A stretch of 64,000 nucleotides of DNA, taken from Flagellimonas aquimarina. GTDB taxonomy: Bacteria > Bacteroidota > Bacteroidia > Flavobacteriales > Flavobacteriaceae. Below, one piece after another: positions 25,139-33,475 of this stretch. The position numbers and the translations under genes are program-made. The notes under the pieces are model-generated. The model did not search any database, was not told the DNA's origin, and saw only the letters and a list, made by a program, of their open reading frames with translations. The stretch spans positions 372,001-436,000 of the forward strand of contig NZ_QGEG01000002.1 in assembly GCF_003149745.1 (NCBI RefSeq). The letters run 5' to 3'. Every line of letters starts with the position of its first letter. The first letter of the stretch is position 1.

Positions 25139-25409
25139 TTGCCATACCTCCAAGAATTGCAAATCCAAATATTGCGAAATAGATGATCCAAATCAAAACT
25201 GAAAGGCCAGCACCTATCAACGCCCACATTTTTGCGTTTTTAGATGCTTTTTGAGCTTCTTCATATTCACCTCTGGCATATGCTTCATTAACTTTAGAGG
25301 CGTAAATAATACTTGCAATTCCCGTAGCAATACAACAGAATATTGTGCTTAAAATGGCCCAGACCAAATAATTATCTGGTTTAGGCGGCATGTTTGAATT
25401 GTTTTCCAT
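25122..25409 (-). CDS. CD225/dispanin family small membrane protein
   Basis: This 95-residue protein has the CD225 layout: a Pro/Asn-rich N-terminus, a first half-membrane helix in NYLVWAILSTIFCCIATGIASIIYA with a CC pair, the conserved charged link SKVNEAYARGEYEEAQKASKNAKMW, and a second hydrophobic segment. Eukaryotic relatives (IFITM) modify membrane fusion; bacterial members have no settled role. It is in the middle of the operon with two DUF2752 genes and a CCC-motif gene, 24 nt after the latter. A role as a membrane-shaping or scaffolding factor is conjecture. Family assignment is confident. Confidence 0.86.
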   Translation of the reverse strand: MENNSNMPPKPDNYLVWAILSTIFCCIATGIASIIYASKVNEAYARGEYEEAQKASKNAKMWALIGAGLSVLIWIIYFAIFGFAILGGMANAGSY

Positions 25410-25433
25410 TATAGTTGATTAAATATTTAGTTA

Positions 25434-25766
25434 TTAATTATATTGTTCCATTGCTTCTTGATAAGCAGACTTGAATTCTTCAATGAACTCCCCAAATCCA
25501 CCTGCGTTATAAATAATGTAAATCCATCTTACCACCATCAACACACTTAAAATAAGCGCTATTAGCGATATTATTTTCCCAGTTTTTATCTGACTGTAAT
25601 TATCATATTCATCCGGGTTTTCCTTATACAGTTTTTCAGATTTTGTAGCCAGGAAAAAACCAATTCCTGATGAAATTGTACCAAAAATACCGGTACAGCA
25701 ACAAATGAATCCGAAAATACCAAGGACAATACTCAATACCCCATTTGGCAGCTTTTTTTGTTCCAT
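25434..25766 (-). CDS. CCC-motif membrane protein
   Basis: This 110-residue protein starts with a short polar segment (MEQKKLPNG) and a hydrophobic region with the striking CCC triplet in IFGFICCCTGIFGTISSGIGFFLA, then a charged acidic loop (KSEKLYKENPDEYDNYSQIKTGK) and a second membrane helix, with an amphipathic C-terminal tail. The arrangement resembles that of CD225 proteins, to which it may be distantly related, and both lie side by side here. The cysteines near the membrane could be lipidated or metal-binding, as S-palmitoylated cysteines are in IFITM, but this is only a comparison. Function unknown. Confidence 0.8.
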   Translation of the reverse strand: MEQKKLPNGVLSIVLGIFGFICCCTGIFGTISSGIGFFLATKSEKLYKENPDEYDNYSQIKTGKIISLIALILSVLMVVRWIYIIYNAGGFGEFIEEFKSAYQEAMEQYN

Positions 25767-25776
25767 AATTTTAAAG

Positions 25777-26145
25777 TTATTGTAAAAGTTTAAATAAATA
25801 ATTGGTTAAAATAGTTGCTACGCTAACAATACCTAGGGTAATAATAATTTGATTGGCGTGTTTAATTTTACGAAAGTTATTTACCAATAAAAAACTGAAC
25901 AGTAAAAATAACGGATAAATAGCCGGATACATTGTAAATGCAGCTAAAAACTCACCCTGAAAAATTAAACTGACTGAACGTTGCATACCACATCCAGGAC
26001 ATTCAAAGCCAAACAGTTTCTTGTTTAGGCAAGGCAACATATAGTTCTTTGCATAAAGCAAGAAAATAGTCGGTTGTAGATACATAATAGCAATTACTGC
26101 CAAGAAAAATACTACTATTTTTGCTATTGATATTAAACTTTTCAA
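25777..26145 (-). CDS. DUF2752 membrane protein, first copy in the cluster
   Basis: This 122-residue protein has three hydrophobic segments and the DUF2752 core motif LFGFECPGCGMQRSVSLIFQGE, with CPGCG and QR matching its paralogue at 24740-25138 (YCSGCGSQRA). The rest of the two sequences differs, so the duplication is old or the genes were brought together separately. It opens the four-gene operon; the CCC-motif gene follows after 10 nt. Only 26 nt separate it from the divergent Smr gene, so the promoter of each gene must lie largely inside the other. Its role is unknown. Confidence 0.84.
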   Translation of the reverse strand: MKSLISIAKIVVFFLAVIAIMYLQPTIFLLYAKNYMLPCLNKKLFGFECPGCGMQRSVSLIFQGEFLAAFTMYPAIYPLFLLFSFLLVNNFRKIKHANQIIITLGIVSVATILTNYLFKLLQ

Positions 26146-26171
26146 AATATTTTCAGCAAAGAATTTTAAGG

Positions 26172-26714
26172 ATGGCGGTCTTTAATATAGGTGATCAAGT
26201 GGCAGTGTTGGACGAAACCATATCCGGTATGGTCAAGGCAAAGGATGGGGATGTGATTACCCTTGTCACCTCTGACGGTTTTACGCTGAAGTATGCTACC
26301 AAAGAACTTGTAAAGGTAGAAGGGGGTATAAATGTTACAAATTTTGAAGCTGCACAAGGCCAAAAAGCCAAGGAGCTTACCAAAAAGAAACCAATTCCTG
26401 TTTTAAAGCCAAAAGAGCGAAATGCACCTAAAATGGAGGTGGATTTGCATGTGAATCAGTTAGTAAAATCGACAAAGGGCCTTTCCAATTTCGAAATGCT
26501 AAACTTACAGTTGGAGAGTGCCAAAAGACAGTTGCACTTTGCAATGGACAAACGTATTCAAAAAGTGATTTTTATACATGGAGTGGGTGAAGGCGTCCTT
26601 AAAGAGGAACTGTATTATCTATTTAGGAAATATGATAACATCAAGTTTTATGATGCGGACTACCAAAAATATGGGCTAGGTGCAACAGAGGTCTATATAT
26701 ATCAAAATTCTTAG
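26172..26714 (+). CDS. Smr domain protein with N-terminal beta domain
   Basis: From the ATG at 26172 the protein has about 180 residues. The N-terminal 60 residues (VFNIGDQVAVLDETISGMVKAKDGDVITLVTSDGF) look like a KOW/Tudor-like beta barrel. A linker rich in Lys and Pro follows. The Smr domain takes up about residues 95-180, with its first motif VDLHVNQL and the HGVGEGVLKEEL turn, which in relatives forms the nuclease or nucleic-acid-binding site. Without the MutS ATPase part it is a stand-alone Smr protein, a class linked to RNA cleavage on stalled ribosomes or to DNA nicking. An upstream frame from 26121 is not needed. Its stop interlocks with the convergent lipoprotein gene. Confidence 0.88.
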   Translation: MAVFNIGDQVAVLDETISGMVKAKDGDVITLVTSDGFTLKYATKELVKVEGGINVTNFEAAQGQKAKELTKKKPIPVLKPKERNAPKMEVDLHVNQLVKSTKGLSNFEMLNLQLESAKRQLHFAMDKRIQKVIFIHGVGEGVLKEELYYLFRKYDNIKFYDADYQKYGLGATEVYIYQNS

Positions 26715-27226
26715 TTGGGAATTACCGTTGTAACTTCCCCGAATTCATCAATGGTCAAATTTGTAATGCGTTCACCAGCGGCGGTTACAAAGGAAACACC
26801 GCTCAGACTTATGGTGTGAACAAAATTTGTGCTGTCCGCATCAGCAGTGGTCTGTACAGTGACCAATCCGTCCTCTGCCACTATTTCTTGAACAACTGTA
26901 GGGGTAACAGGTGGAATCTCATCGCAAAAATAGTTGTTGCTGACATCACCTGAAAAAATACGGTAAGTTATGCTGGTTTGACCTGGCACAGTGCTCTCGG
27001 TAGTAACAGTTTCTCCAACCACACCATTGTTCAAAACACTACTTTGTAAATCCAAGATTAAAGCCTCATCAACGTTGATCTTGAACAAAACATTTGTTGA
27101 TGAAGCCTCAAGATCATTGCAAGATTGTGGCAAAACATTGTCAAAATCTATTGTTTCAATTTGTAAATCACCATCACTACAAGATAGCACCAACATTAGC
27201 AAGATTGGGAGCGATAATTTTCTCAT
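26711..27226 (-). CDS. hypothetical lipoprotein
   Basis: The 171-residue product has a lipoprotein signal (LPILLMLVLSC with Cys near residue 16), followed by a polar mature part rich in Thr, Val, Asp and Glu with alternating beta-like segments (TVQTTADADSTNFVHTISLSGVSFVTAAGE). No recognised domain is visible. It is transcribed toward the Smr gene, with a 4-nt stop overlap, and is divergent from the cysteine desulfurase gene. It is probably attached to the outer or inner membrane facing the periplasm or surface. Real gene status is supported by the signal and length; the function is unknown. Confidence 0.8.
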   Translation of the reverse strand: MRKLSLPILLMLVLSCSDGDLQIETIDFDNVLPQSCNDLEASSTNVLFKINVDEALILDLQSSVLNNGVVGETVTTESTVPGQTSITYRIFSGDVSNNYFCDEIPPVTPTVVQEIVAEDGLVTVQTTADADSTNFVHTISLSGVSFVTAAGERITNLTIDEFGEVTTVIPN

Positions 27227-27336
27227 ACGCCAAATTTAAAAGAATTCCGTTTTAATACACCAAGACTAATAAATACTTTAAAAGAAATTAACTTTATTTG
27301 GCTTATTTTTGAGCTAGTTAAAATGATAGCTAAATC

Positions 27337-28485
27337 ATGCAAAAAGTGTATTTGGACAATGCGGCAACTACCCAAGTAAGAGAAGGGGTTATTGCTAAAA
27401 TGCAAGAAGCTTTGGCCTTGTATTATGGAAACCCATCTTCAACCCATAGTTACGGAAGATCTGCAAAGACAGCCGTGGAAAAAGCGCGAAAAACCATTGC
27501 AAAAACTTTAAATGCCCAACCTTCGGAGATTATTTTCACATCTGGCGGTACGGAAGCTGACAATATGATCTTGCGTTGTGCTGTACGGGATTTAGGAGTG
27601 AAAACAATAATTACCTCAAAAATTGAACACCATGCCGTTTTGCATACAGCTGAGGAGCTGGAAAAGGAATATGGTATTTCGCTTGATTATGTTGATTTAG
27701 ATGCCAAAGGTAATCCGGTTCTTGCTCATCTTGAGGAGTTATTGGCTAAAGATGCCTCAAAGAAATTGGTTAGTTTAATGCATGTTAACAATGAAATTGG
27801 GAATATAACTGACATTGCGGCTATTGGAGAGATATGCAAAGAGAACGATGCGTTTTTTCATTCAGATACCGTTCAATCCGTAGGGCATTATCCTTGGGAT
27901 GTAGAAAAGATACCTATTGACTTTTTTACAGCTGCTGCCCATAAATTCCATGGCCCTAAAGGAATTGGGTTTGCATTCATTAGAAAAAACTCAGGATTAA
28001 AACCCATGATTTTTGGGGGTTCGCAAGAACGCGGTTTTAGGGCTGGTACAGAACCTTTTCATAACATTGTTGGTTTAGAAGAGGCCTTTGTGAGTTCTTA
28101 TGAAAATCTAGAGGAAGAGGTTAAACTTGTAAGGGGTTTAAAGCAACATTTTGTAGAAAAAATAAAGAAGGAAATTCCAGAAGTAGAGTTTAATGGCTTT
28201 TCGGGAGATATGGATAAAAGCACCTACACCTTGGTGAATGTGCGATTGCCCTTTGACAAACAAAAGGGATTGATGCTACTTTTTCATTTGGATATAAAAG
28301 GAATAGCCTGTTCTAAAGGAAGCGCATGCCAGTCTGGAAGCAATATGGGGTCGCACGTACTTACAGAAATATTGGATGATACGGAATTGGAAAAACCTTC
28401 TCTTCGTTTCTCTTTCTCTAAGTACAATACCATTCAAGAATTGGATTATACCATAGAAATACTCAAAGAATTTGCCCAGAGCTAA
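27337..28485 (+). CDS. cysteine desulfurase, IscS/NifS type
   Basis: This PLP enzyme removes sulfur from cysteine and hands it to Fe-S cluster or thiolation pathways. The 382-residue sequence shows YLDNAATTQ at the N-terminus, TSGGTEADN near 70, the PLP lysine K203 in AAHKFHGPKG, and the persulfide Cys in CSKGSACQSGS (C331). The active-site loop is of the short group I type (IscS/NifS). No iscU or iscR gene lies next to it, so its direct partner is not given by the context. Divergent promoters must lie in the 110-nt gap before the gene. The stop codon overlaps that of the convergent gene by 4 nt. The enzyme class is certain. Confidence 0.95.
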   Translation: MQKVYLDNAATTQVREGVIAKMQEALALYYGNPSSTHSYGRSAKTAVEKARKTIAKTLNAQPSEIIFTSGGTEADNMILRCAVRDLGVKTIITSKIEHHAVLHTAEELEKEYGISLDYVDLDAKGNPVLAHLEELLAKDASKKLVSLMHVNNEIGNITDIAAIGEICKENDAFFHSDTVQSVGHYPWDVEKIPIDFFTAAAHKFHGPKGIGFAFIRKNSGLKPMIFGGSQERGFRAGTEPFHNIVGLEEAFVSSYENLEEEVKLVRGLKQHFVEKIKKEIPEVEFNGFSGDMDKSTYTLVNVRLPFDKQKGLMLLFHLDIKGIACSKGSACQSGSNMGSHVLTEILDDTELEKPSLRFSFSKYNTIQELDYTIEILKEFAQS

Positions 28486-29135
28486 CTCTTGTTTTTTCGT
28501 TGCTTTTTTTCTTTGTCGTATGGAAACTTACGGGACGCTAATTTCATCATTCTGTCAATAAGCTCCGTTGTATTTTTGCCTGTTTTTTTAGTGATGGCTT
28601 TTTCATATTTCCAAAGAAGCTTTCCAGAATTTCCGTCACTGACTTTCACTCCAATCCTTCCATAGTTGGCATCTCCACTAAAGTAATCTAAAAGGTTAAA
28701 ATCTGTAGGTACGCCTTTGGAAAGCAGAATGTTCAAACTAAGGTTGCCGCTAATAATGCCGTCAACTTTTAAGATTTTGCACAGCTGGGTAATGGTGTAA
28801 ATGTCCAGATTGTCATACTTGATTCCATTTTGACTAAGAATGGCATTGGTATCCTCTATATTCTGGAATTCTACATTGAACTTTTTACGTTTTTTTCGTT
28901 TGGAAAAGTAAGTTTCCAAGGCGTTTTGTACAGCATAGCCTTCTCTTTTCGCCAAACTTTTTAGTTCTTCTTGGTTTACGTCCCTTTTAAGGTCCAAGTT
29001 TGCTATGAAAGGAACTATGGCCAATACCTTGTGGTTTTCACTTAGCTCATCAAATTTCCTGTTTTCATAAATGTTTTTTTGAGCGTACCCCAGAGTAACG
29101 ATCAAAAAGGCAAAAAGGGGAATGATTTTTTTCAT
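28482..29135 (-). CDS. secreted protein with LpoB/CsgG-like fold features
   Basis: This protein of about 217 residues has a signal peptide (MKKIIPLFAFLIVTLGYA) and ends in a Lys/Arg-rich tail. The central part has the order VLAIVPFIANLD, a helix with AVQNALETYF, NVEFQNIEDTNAIL, and LCKILKVDGIISGNLSL, which resembles the LpoB/GNA1162/CsgG N-terminal type of fold in which a regulator of the envelope is recognised. This is a pattern judgement and not proof. It is the last gene of an operon with an M23 peptidase and a TonB-dependent receptor (3 nt gap), which is consistent with a cell-envelope role. Its exact function is not known. Confidence 0.72.
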   Translation of the reverse strand: MKKIIPLFAFLIVTLGYAQKNIYENRKFDELSENHKVLAIVPFIANLDLKRDVNQEELKSLAKREGYAVQNALETYFSKRKKRKKFNVEFQNIEDTNAILSQNGIKYDNLDIYTITQLCKILKVDGIISGNLSLNILLSKGVPTDFNLLDYFSGDANYGRIGVKVSDGNSGKLLWKYEKAITKKTGKNTTELIDRMMKLASRKFPYDKEKKQRKNKS

Positions 29136-29144
29136 CAACATATT

Positions 29145-31613
29145 TTAAAATCGCATTCCAAATTTTACATTAAGAATACGGCTTGTCAAAAAATTGGGTA
29201 CAGCAAATTGTCTTTGGGAATCCACGTCCCTGACCCAAGTGTTTGTTATGGAGTTTTGATTGTTGAACATATTAAAGATTTCAAAACCAAAACTAAATTC
29301 TTTAAACTTATGCAACCAATGCCCTTGTGGATATTGATTCTTACTGTCGGCAAAAATATAGGAAATTCCCATATCCGCCCTTCTATAATCTCTTAATCTA
29401 TTCTGAAATTGATACGGATCTGCGTTATTTGGTGAACCTCCGGGAACACCAGTGTTATAAACAAGGTTAAGATATAGCTTAAGGTTTGGAATTGTTGGCA
29501 CATAATCCTGAAACAATACGGCAAATTTTAAACGTTGGTCCGTTGGTCTAGAAATAAACCCTCTATTATCAATATTTTCTTCTGTTTGCAGGTATCCTAA
29601 ACTTACCCAAGATTCTGCACCCGGAACAAAAGTTCCAGTAAGCCTGAAATCGAACCCATAAGCGAAGGCCGTTGCATTGTTTTGGGCAGCATACCTAACT
29701 CTAACATCTTCTACTGTATACGTATTTACGTTGGTCAGGTCTTTGTAATAGGCTTCACTGATTAAGGTAAAAGGCCTGTCCCAAAGATTAAAACTGAATT
29801 CACTTCCCAATACATAATGGACGGATTTTTGAGCTTCTACGTTTGGGTTTATGGTTCCGGTTAAATCCCTTAATTCTCTATAAAAGGGAGGTTGTTGGTA
29901 ACTTCCCATTGCAAACCTGAAAAGAATGTCTTTTTTCCAATCTGGTTTTATGGAGAACTGCCCTCTTGGACTAAAAAGTGTTTGGGAATTATCATCAAAC
30001 GCCTCTCCACTTAAAACCCAATGTTGTGCCCTTAAGCCCAAATTGAAATAAACATCATGTGGCCCTAATTTGGTCTGTTGACTGTATTGCGCAAATCCGG
30101 AGAATCGATTGGTTTTTACAAAATTGGTGGCTTGAACGCTTTCAAAGGCAACAATATTTCCCGTAAATGGTTCTTCTGGTTGATTGTTGACAAATTCAGG
30201 TTCGTTAGGACGGATAAAAAAACCTGCGGAATCAATAAATTCACTTTCTCTAAGTTGGTCACGAATGTCTTCATGGGTAAATTTGACTCCCCATTCCAAA
30301 GATTTTCCCTCTTTGTTGAATTTACCACGATGAGAAAAATTAAAAATTAGGGCATCCAATTGGTTTCTGGCTCTATTAATTTGTGATCCAATACCTCTAG
30401 AAGTTGTTACCTCGCCTAAATTCTCGCTACCCAAACCAGTATCTATTTCACCTAGTTCATATGATGCTATGACATCTGAGAATTCTTCTTCTTGGGCATG
30501 GTAAATAGAAGTGATGATATCGATTTTGGTGTTGTCATTCACAACATAATCAGCTTTTAAGGCACCAAGAGCATTATTATACTTGCTGTTTTCTTGCCCC
30601 TCGTAAAAAACAAGTAATGCTCTAGGGTCATTAATGGTTCCAAAATTAGTTTGGCGTGTAAGAGGTTCGTTTTGATAATCATTAATTGAAAAAGCTCCTA
30701 AAAAACTTAAATGATACTTCTTGGAAAATCTGTAGGTAAGATAACTTTGGGCATCTACAAATTTTGGATTGAAGTTGGTCTCTGTCCGTTGCGTATTTAC
30801 GAACAAGCTGTTATCTCTATAACGAACGCCAGTGATACTGCTAAATTTTTTGTTTTTTGAAATGGTCTCCAAAGTGGTGCCAGCTCCTAAAAGACTTCCT
30901 TGAACACGTAATGAAAAATCAACAGGATTTTTATAAGTGATATCCAAAACAGAGGATAGTTTATCCCCATATTTTGCTTGAAATCCTCCAGAAGAAAATT
31001 CCAGGCCGGTAATCATATCACTGTTCACGAAACTCAAGCCTTCTTGTTGGGCAGATCTTACAAGAAAAGGCCGATAGACCTCAATACCATTGACATAAAC
31101 TAGATTTTCATCAAAATTGCCACCGCGAACGTTGTATTGGGTGCTCAATTCGTTGTTAAAAGAAACACCTGGTAAAAGTTTTAGAATGTTTTCCGCCCCT
31201 GCATTGGCCCCAGGTATTTTACGCACCACTTCTGGAGAAATCGTTGTAATACCTTCAATACTCTTTTTTCCTGTAGCGGTAACATCAACTCCAGCAACTT
31301 GAATTGCATCCCTTTTCATTACCGGATTAAATTCAAAAGTTTCGTTTGTGGTCAAAACTAGGTTTTCAAGAATCACGTTTTCATGACCTAAATGAGAAAA
31401 AGTAATGGTGTTCTTGGTTTCCGCGGTTAATTGAAGAATATAGTACCCATTATTGTCGGTGGTGGTCCCTAAATTCCCGGATACAATATTTACATTGGAA
31501 ATTGGAAGATTGTTTTGATCTAAAACTGTCCCTGCAACCGAGGCCGTCTGACTTTTGGCAGCGAACATCCCAAAAATCAATAGTATTACAATTATGGGTT
31601 TTGTAACGGTCAA
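29145..31613 (-). CDS. TonB-dependent receptor with carboxypeptidase-like regulatory domain
   Basis: This protein of about 822 residues starts with a signal peptide and a carboxypeptidase D-like beta domain (TASVAGTVLDQNNLPISNVNIVSG). The plug domain follows (NAGAENILKLLPGVSFNNELSTQYNVRGGNFDENLVYVNG in pieces) and a 22-strand type barrel ends in LNVKFGMRF with the C-terminal Phe. The substrate is not evident; there is no SusD partner, which argues against glycan uptake and for siderophore, cofactor or peptide import. The frame extends upstream to an ATG at 31664 inside the M23 gene, but the TTG at 31613, 4 nt after the M23 stop, gives a normal signal peptide and is preferred here. Confidence 0.88.
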   Translation of the reverse strand: MTVTKPIIVILLIFGMFAAKSQTASVAGTVLDQNNLPISNVNIVSGNLGTTTDNNGYYILQLTAETKNTITFSHLGHENVILENLVLTTNETFEFNPVMKRDAIQVAGVDVTATGKKSIEGITTISPEVVRKIPGANAGAENILKLLPGVSFNNELSTQYNVRGGNFDENLVYVNGIEVYRPFLVRSAQQEGLSFVNSDMITGLEFSSGGFQAKYGDKLSSVLDITYKNPVDFSLRVQGSLLGAGTTLETISKNKKFSSITGVRYRDNSLFVNTQRTETNFNPKFVDAQSYLTYRFSKKYHLSFLGAFSINDYQNEPLTRQTNFGTINDPRALLVFYEGQENSKYNNALGALKADYVVNDNTKIDIITSIYHAQEEEFSDVIASYELGEIDTGLGSENLGEVTTSRGIGSQINRARNQLDALIFNFSHRGKFNKEGKSLEWGVKFTHEDIRDQLRESEFIDSAGFFIRPNEPEFVNNQPEEPFTGNIVAFESVQATNFVKTNRFSGFAQYSQQTKLGPHDVYFNLGLRAQHWVLSGEAFDDNSQTLFSPRGQFSIKPDWKKDILFRFAMGSYQQPPFYRELRDLTGTINPNVEAQKSVHYVLGSEFSFNLWDRPFTLISEAYYKDLTNVNTYTVEDVRVRYAAQNNATAFAYGFDFRLTGTFVPGAESWVSLGYLQTEENIDNRGFISRPTDQRLKFAVLFQDYVPTIPNLKLYLNLVYNTGVPGGSPNNADPYQFQNRLRDYRRADMGISYIFADSKNQYPQGHWLHKFKEFSFGFEIFNMFNNQNSITNTWVRDVDSQRQFAVPNFLTSRILNVKFGMRF

Positions 31614-31617
31614 TACA

Positions 31618-33309
31618 CTATTTTCTGAAAAAAGAATGCTCAAAGGTACTGGAATTGCCGACATTATCGGTTACAATCACCTTGAGTTTGCATTGTGTCT
31701 TATTTAGAATCTTATCATCAAAGTTGTATGTAATGGTCTTTGTTTTAGGTTCATATTCCATTAAAATCCATTCTCCATTGAGGGTTGCTGTATAACTTTG
31801 TATTCCACTTAGGTCATCACTTATTCCTAAACTTAAATAGCTATAATTGCTCAACCATTGCTTCTCTTTAAAATTTCTGGCCGTAATCGTTGGAGAAATA
31901 CTGTCCTTGACCAGAGTGTAGGTTCCCAATGTGCGTGTGCGTGTTGTAAAAGAACCGTCTCGTTTGTAGGTTTTAGAATGCCTTGGCTCCATGTCTTTAT
32001 CAAGACGGGCTATAAAGAGTTGTTTTCTATTGCCGGGGGCATATTTGGAAACATCAAAGCTAATCGTAAAATTCCTATGAGCAGCGACACTATTGTTATG
32101 AATTGTAACAGTGTCACCGCCTTTTTTTAAGTCAATGTAAAAGTCTTCATAAAATGTGTTTGCCGGAAAATAAACTTTAGCCGCACCTAAATCAAAATTG
32201 TTGGGTTTGTCCGCAATGATATAATCATCGGTCTTATTATCATTTCTTTTTATTTTAATTGCCTCCCTTTTTCCTTCCACTGGGATGATAAGTTTTGTTT
32301 TATTTCCCTCAATATCCGAAATCAATAACTCAATATTGTAGGATAATCCCTCTTTGATGGTTATTTTTCCATTGTTGTAGAGGGTTTTATAAATAGCTAA
32401 GCGGTTGTAAGGTTCTTTAAAGCACTTTTGTATACGTTGTCTGAATTTTCCAAAATGTTCATAATCAATTAAAGTATTGATATACCTTGTTTCTCCAAAA
32501 GAGAAGGTTTCAAAGTGATATTCAGAGTACGTTTTTCCATTTACGGTTTGCTTTACGGAATAAACCCCATTTTTGTTGGCTGCCATATCTTGACGGTCAA
32601 ATCCATTAAAGCCAAACCCAATTGTACCTATCGCATTTATTTTGTCTGCCAAAAAGGTACCGTCTGGTTGTTTGGAGAAGTTGAGCTGTATCTTTTTTGC
32701 ACTTTGGTTTACAATGGCATCATTAGACAAAGGATATCCAAAAAGCCCTACTAAAGATGGGTTTGTGGCATCTCTGATCTCATAGCCATATAACAATGGA
32801 TTGGTAGGTTTCTCGGTAACGCTGCTTCTTATTTCAAAATGTAGGTGAGGTCCGGATGAACCTCCGGTATTACCAGAGTAAGCAATAGTACTTCCTTTAA
32901 GTACTTTTAATTCCCCATAATCCGGAAACACTTCAACTTCATAAGATTGTTTTCTGTATTGAATCTTTTTTATGAAATCCTCGATCTCTGGACCAAATTT
33001 TTGAAGGTGGGCATACACAGAAGTATATCCGTTAGGGTGGGCAACGTAAAGTGCTTTACCATAACCCCATTGCGATATTTTAATACGGGTAACAGTGCCG
33101 TCTGCAATGGCGAGGACAGGTAGCCCCTGCCTTCTTTGGGTCTTAATGTCTATTCCAGCATGAAAATGGTTGGAACGCAGTTCACCAAAAGTTCCGGCTA
33201 AAATTAAGGGAATGTCCAAAGGGGATTGAAAAACATCTTGTGGGTATTTTTCTTGTGCGATAAGAATTTGAGAAAATACTAAAATGGCTCCAAAAAAATA
33301 TAAGCGCAT
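31618..33309 (-). CDS. secreted M23 family metallopeptidase
   Basis: This 563-residue protein has a signal peptide (FSQILIAQ) and an M23/LytM domain in its first 170 residues: HFHAGID supplies His and Asp (H50, D54), and GPHLHFEI the later ligands. The rest (about 180-563) is a set of beta-rich modules ending in YNFDDK and DNVGNSSTFEHSF, typical of long flavobacterial M23 proteins. It most likely cuts or remodels peptidoglycan cross-links in the periplasm. It is the first gene of an operon with a TonB-dependent receptor and an LpoB-like protein. Catalytic residues look intact. It differs from the signal-less M23 gene at 3580. Confidence 0.93.
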   Translation of the reverse strand: MRLYFFGAILVFSQILIAQEKYPQDVFQSPLDIPLILAGTFGELRSNHFHAGIDIKTQRRQGLPVLAIADGTVTRIKISQWGYGKALYVAHPNGYTSVYAHLQKFGPEIEDFIKKIQYRKQSYEVEVFPDYGELKVLKGSTIAYSGNTGGSSGPHLHFEIRSSVTEKPTNPLLYGYEIRDATNPSLVGLFGYPLSNDAIVNQSAKKIQLNFSKQPDGTFLADKINAIGTIGFGFNGFDRQDMAANKNGVYSVKQTVNGKTYSEYHFETFSFGETRYINTLIDYEHFGKFRQRIQKCFKEPYNRLAIYKTLYNNGKITIKEGLSYNIELLISDIEGNKTKLIIPVEGKREAIKIKRNDNKTDDYIIADKPNNFDLGAAKVYFPANTFYEDFYIDLKKGGDTVTIHNNSVAAHRNFTISFDVSKYAPGNRKQLFIARLDKDMEPRHSKTYKRDGSFTTRTRTLGTYTLVKDSISPTITARNFKEKQWLSNYSYLSLGISDDLSGIQSYTATLNGEWILMEYEPKTKTITYNFDDKILNKTQCKLKVIVTDNVGNSSTFEHSFFRK

Positions 33310-33420
33310 ACTGTAGTTTATAATTACTTACGAAAATAACCAATGTTTTGATCTGTAAAAGGCTTTTATTATGCAATAAATAACCTTGAAGCAATACTTG
33401 AAGAATAAATACCAAAAGTA

Positions 33421-33451
33421 TTGCGAGGTTAGGTTAGGTTGGTTAACTTTG
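33421..33451 (+). promoter_or_regulatory. promoter of the coiled-coil / zapA operon
   Basis: TTG at 33421-33423 and TAACTTTG at 33444-33451 are separated by 20 nt and match the Bacteroidota consensus. The spacer contains three copies of AGGTT in tandem. Transcription would start near 33458, about 18 nt before the gene at 33476. Confidence 0.6.
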
Positions 33452-33475
33452 TGTAATACGCATTGGTGTTTGCAT

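Noticed and set aside
24740-26145. The DUF2752/CCC/CD225 cluster as a known anti-phage system
   Set aside because: No nuclease, ATPase, cyclase or toxin gene lies in it, so a defence label has no support from the sequence; it is reported only as an unexplained cluster.
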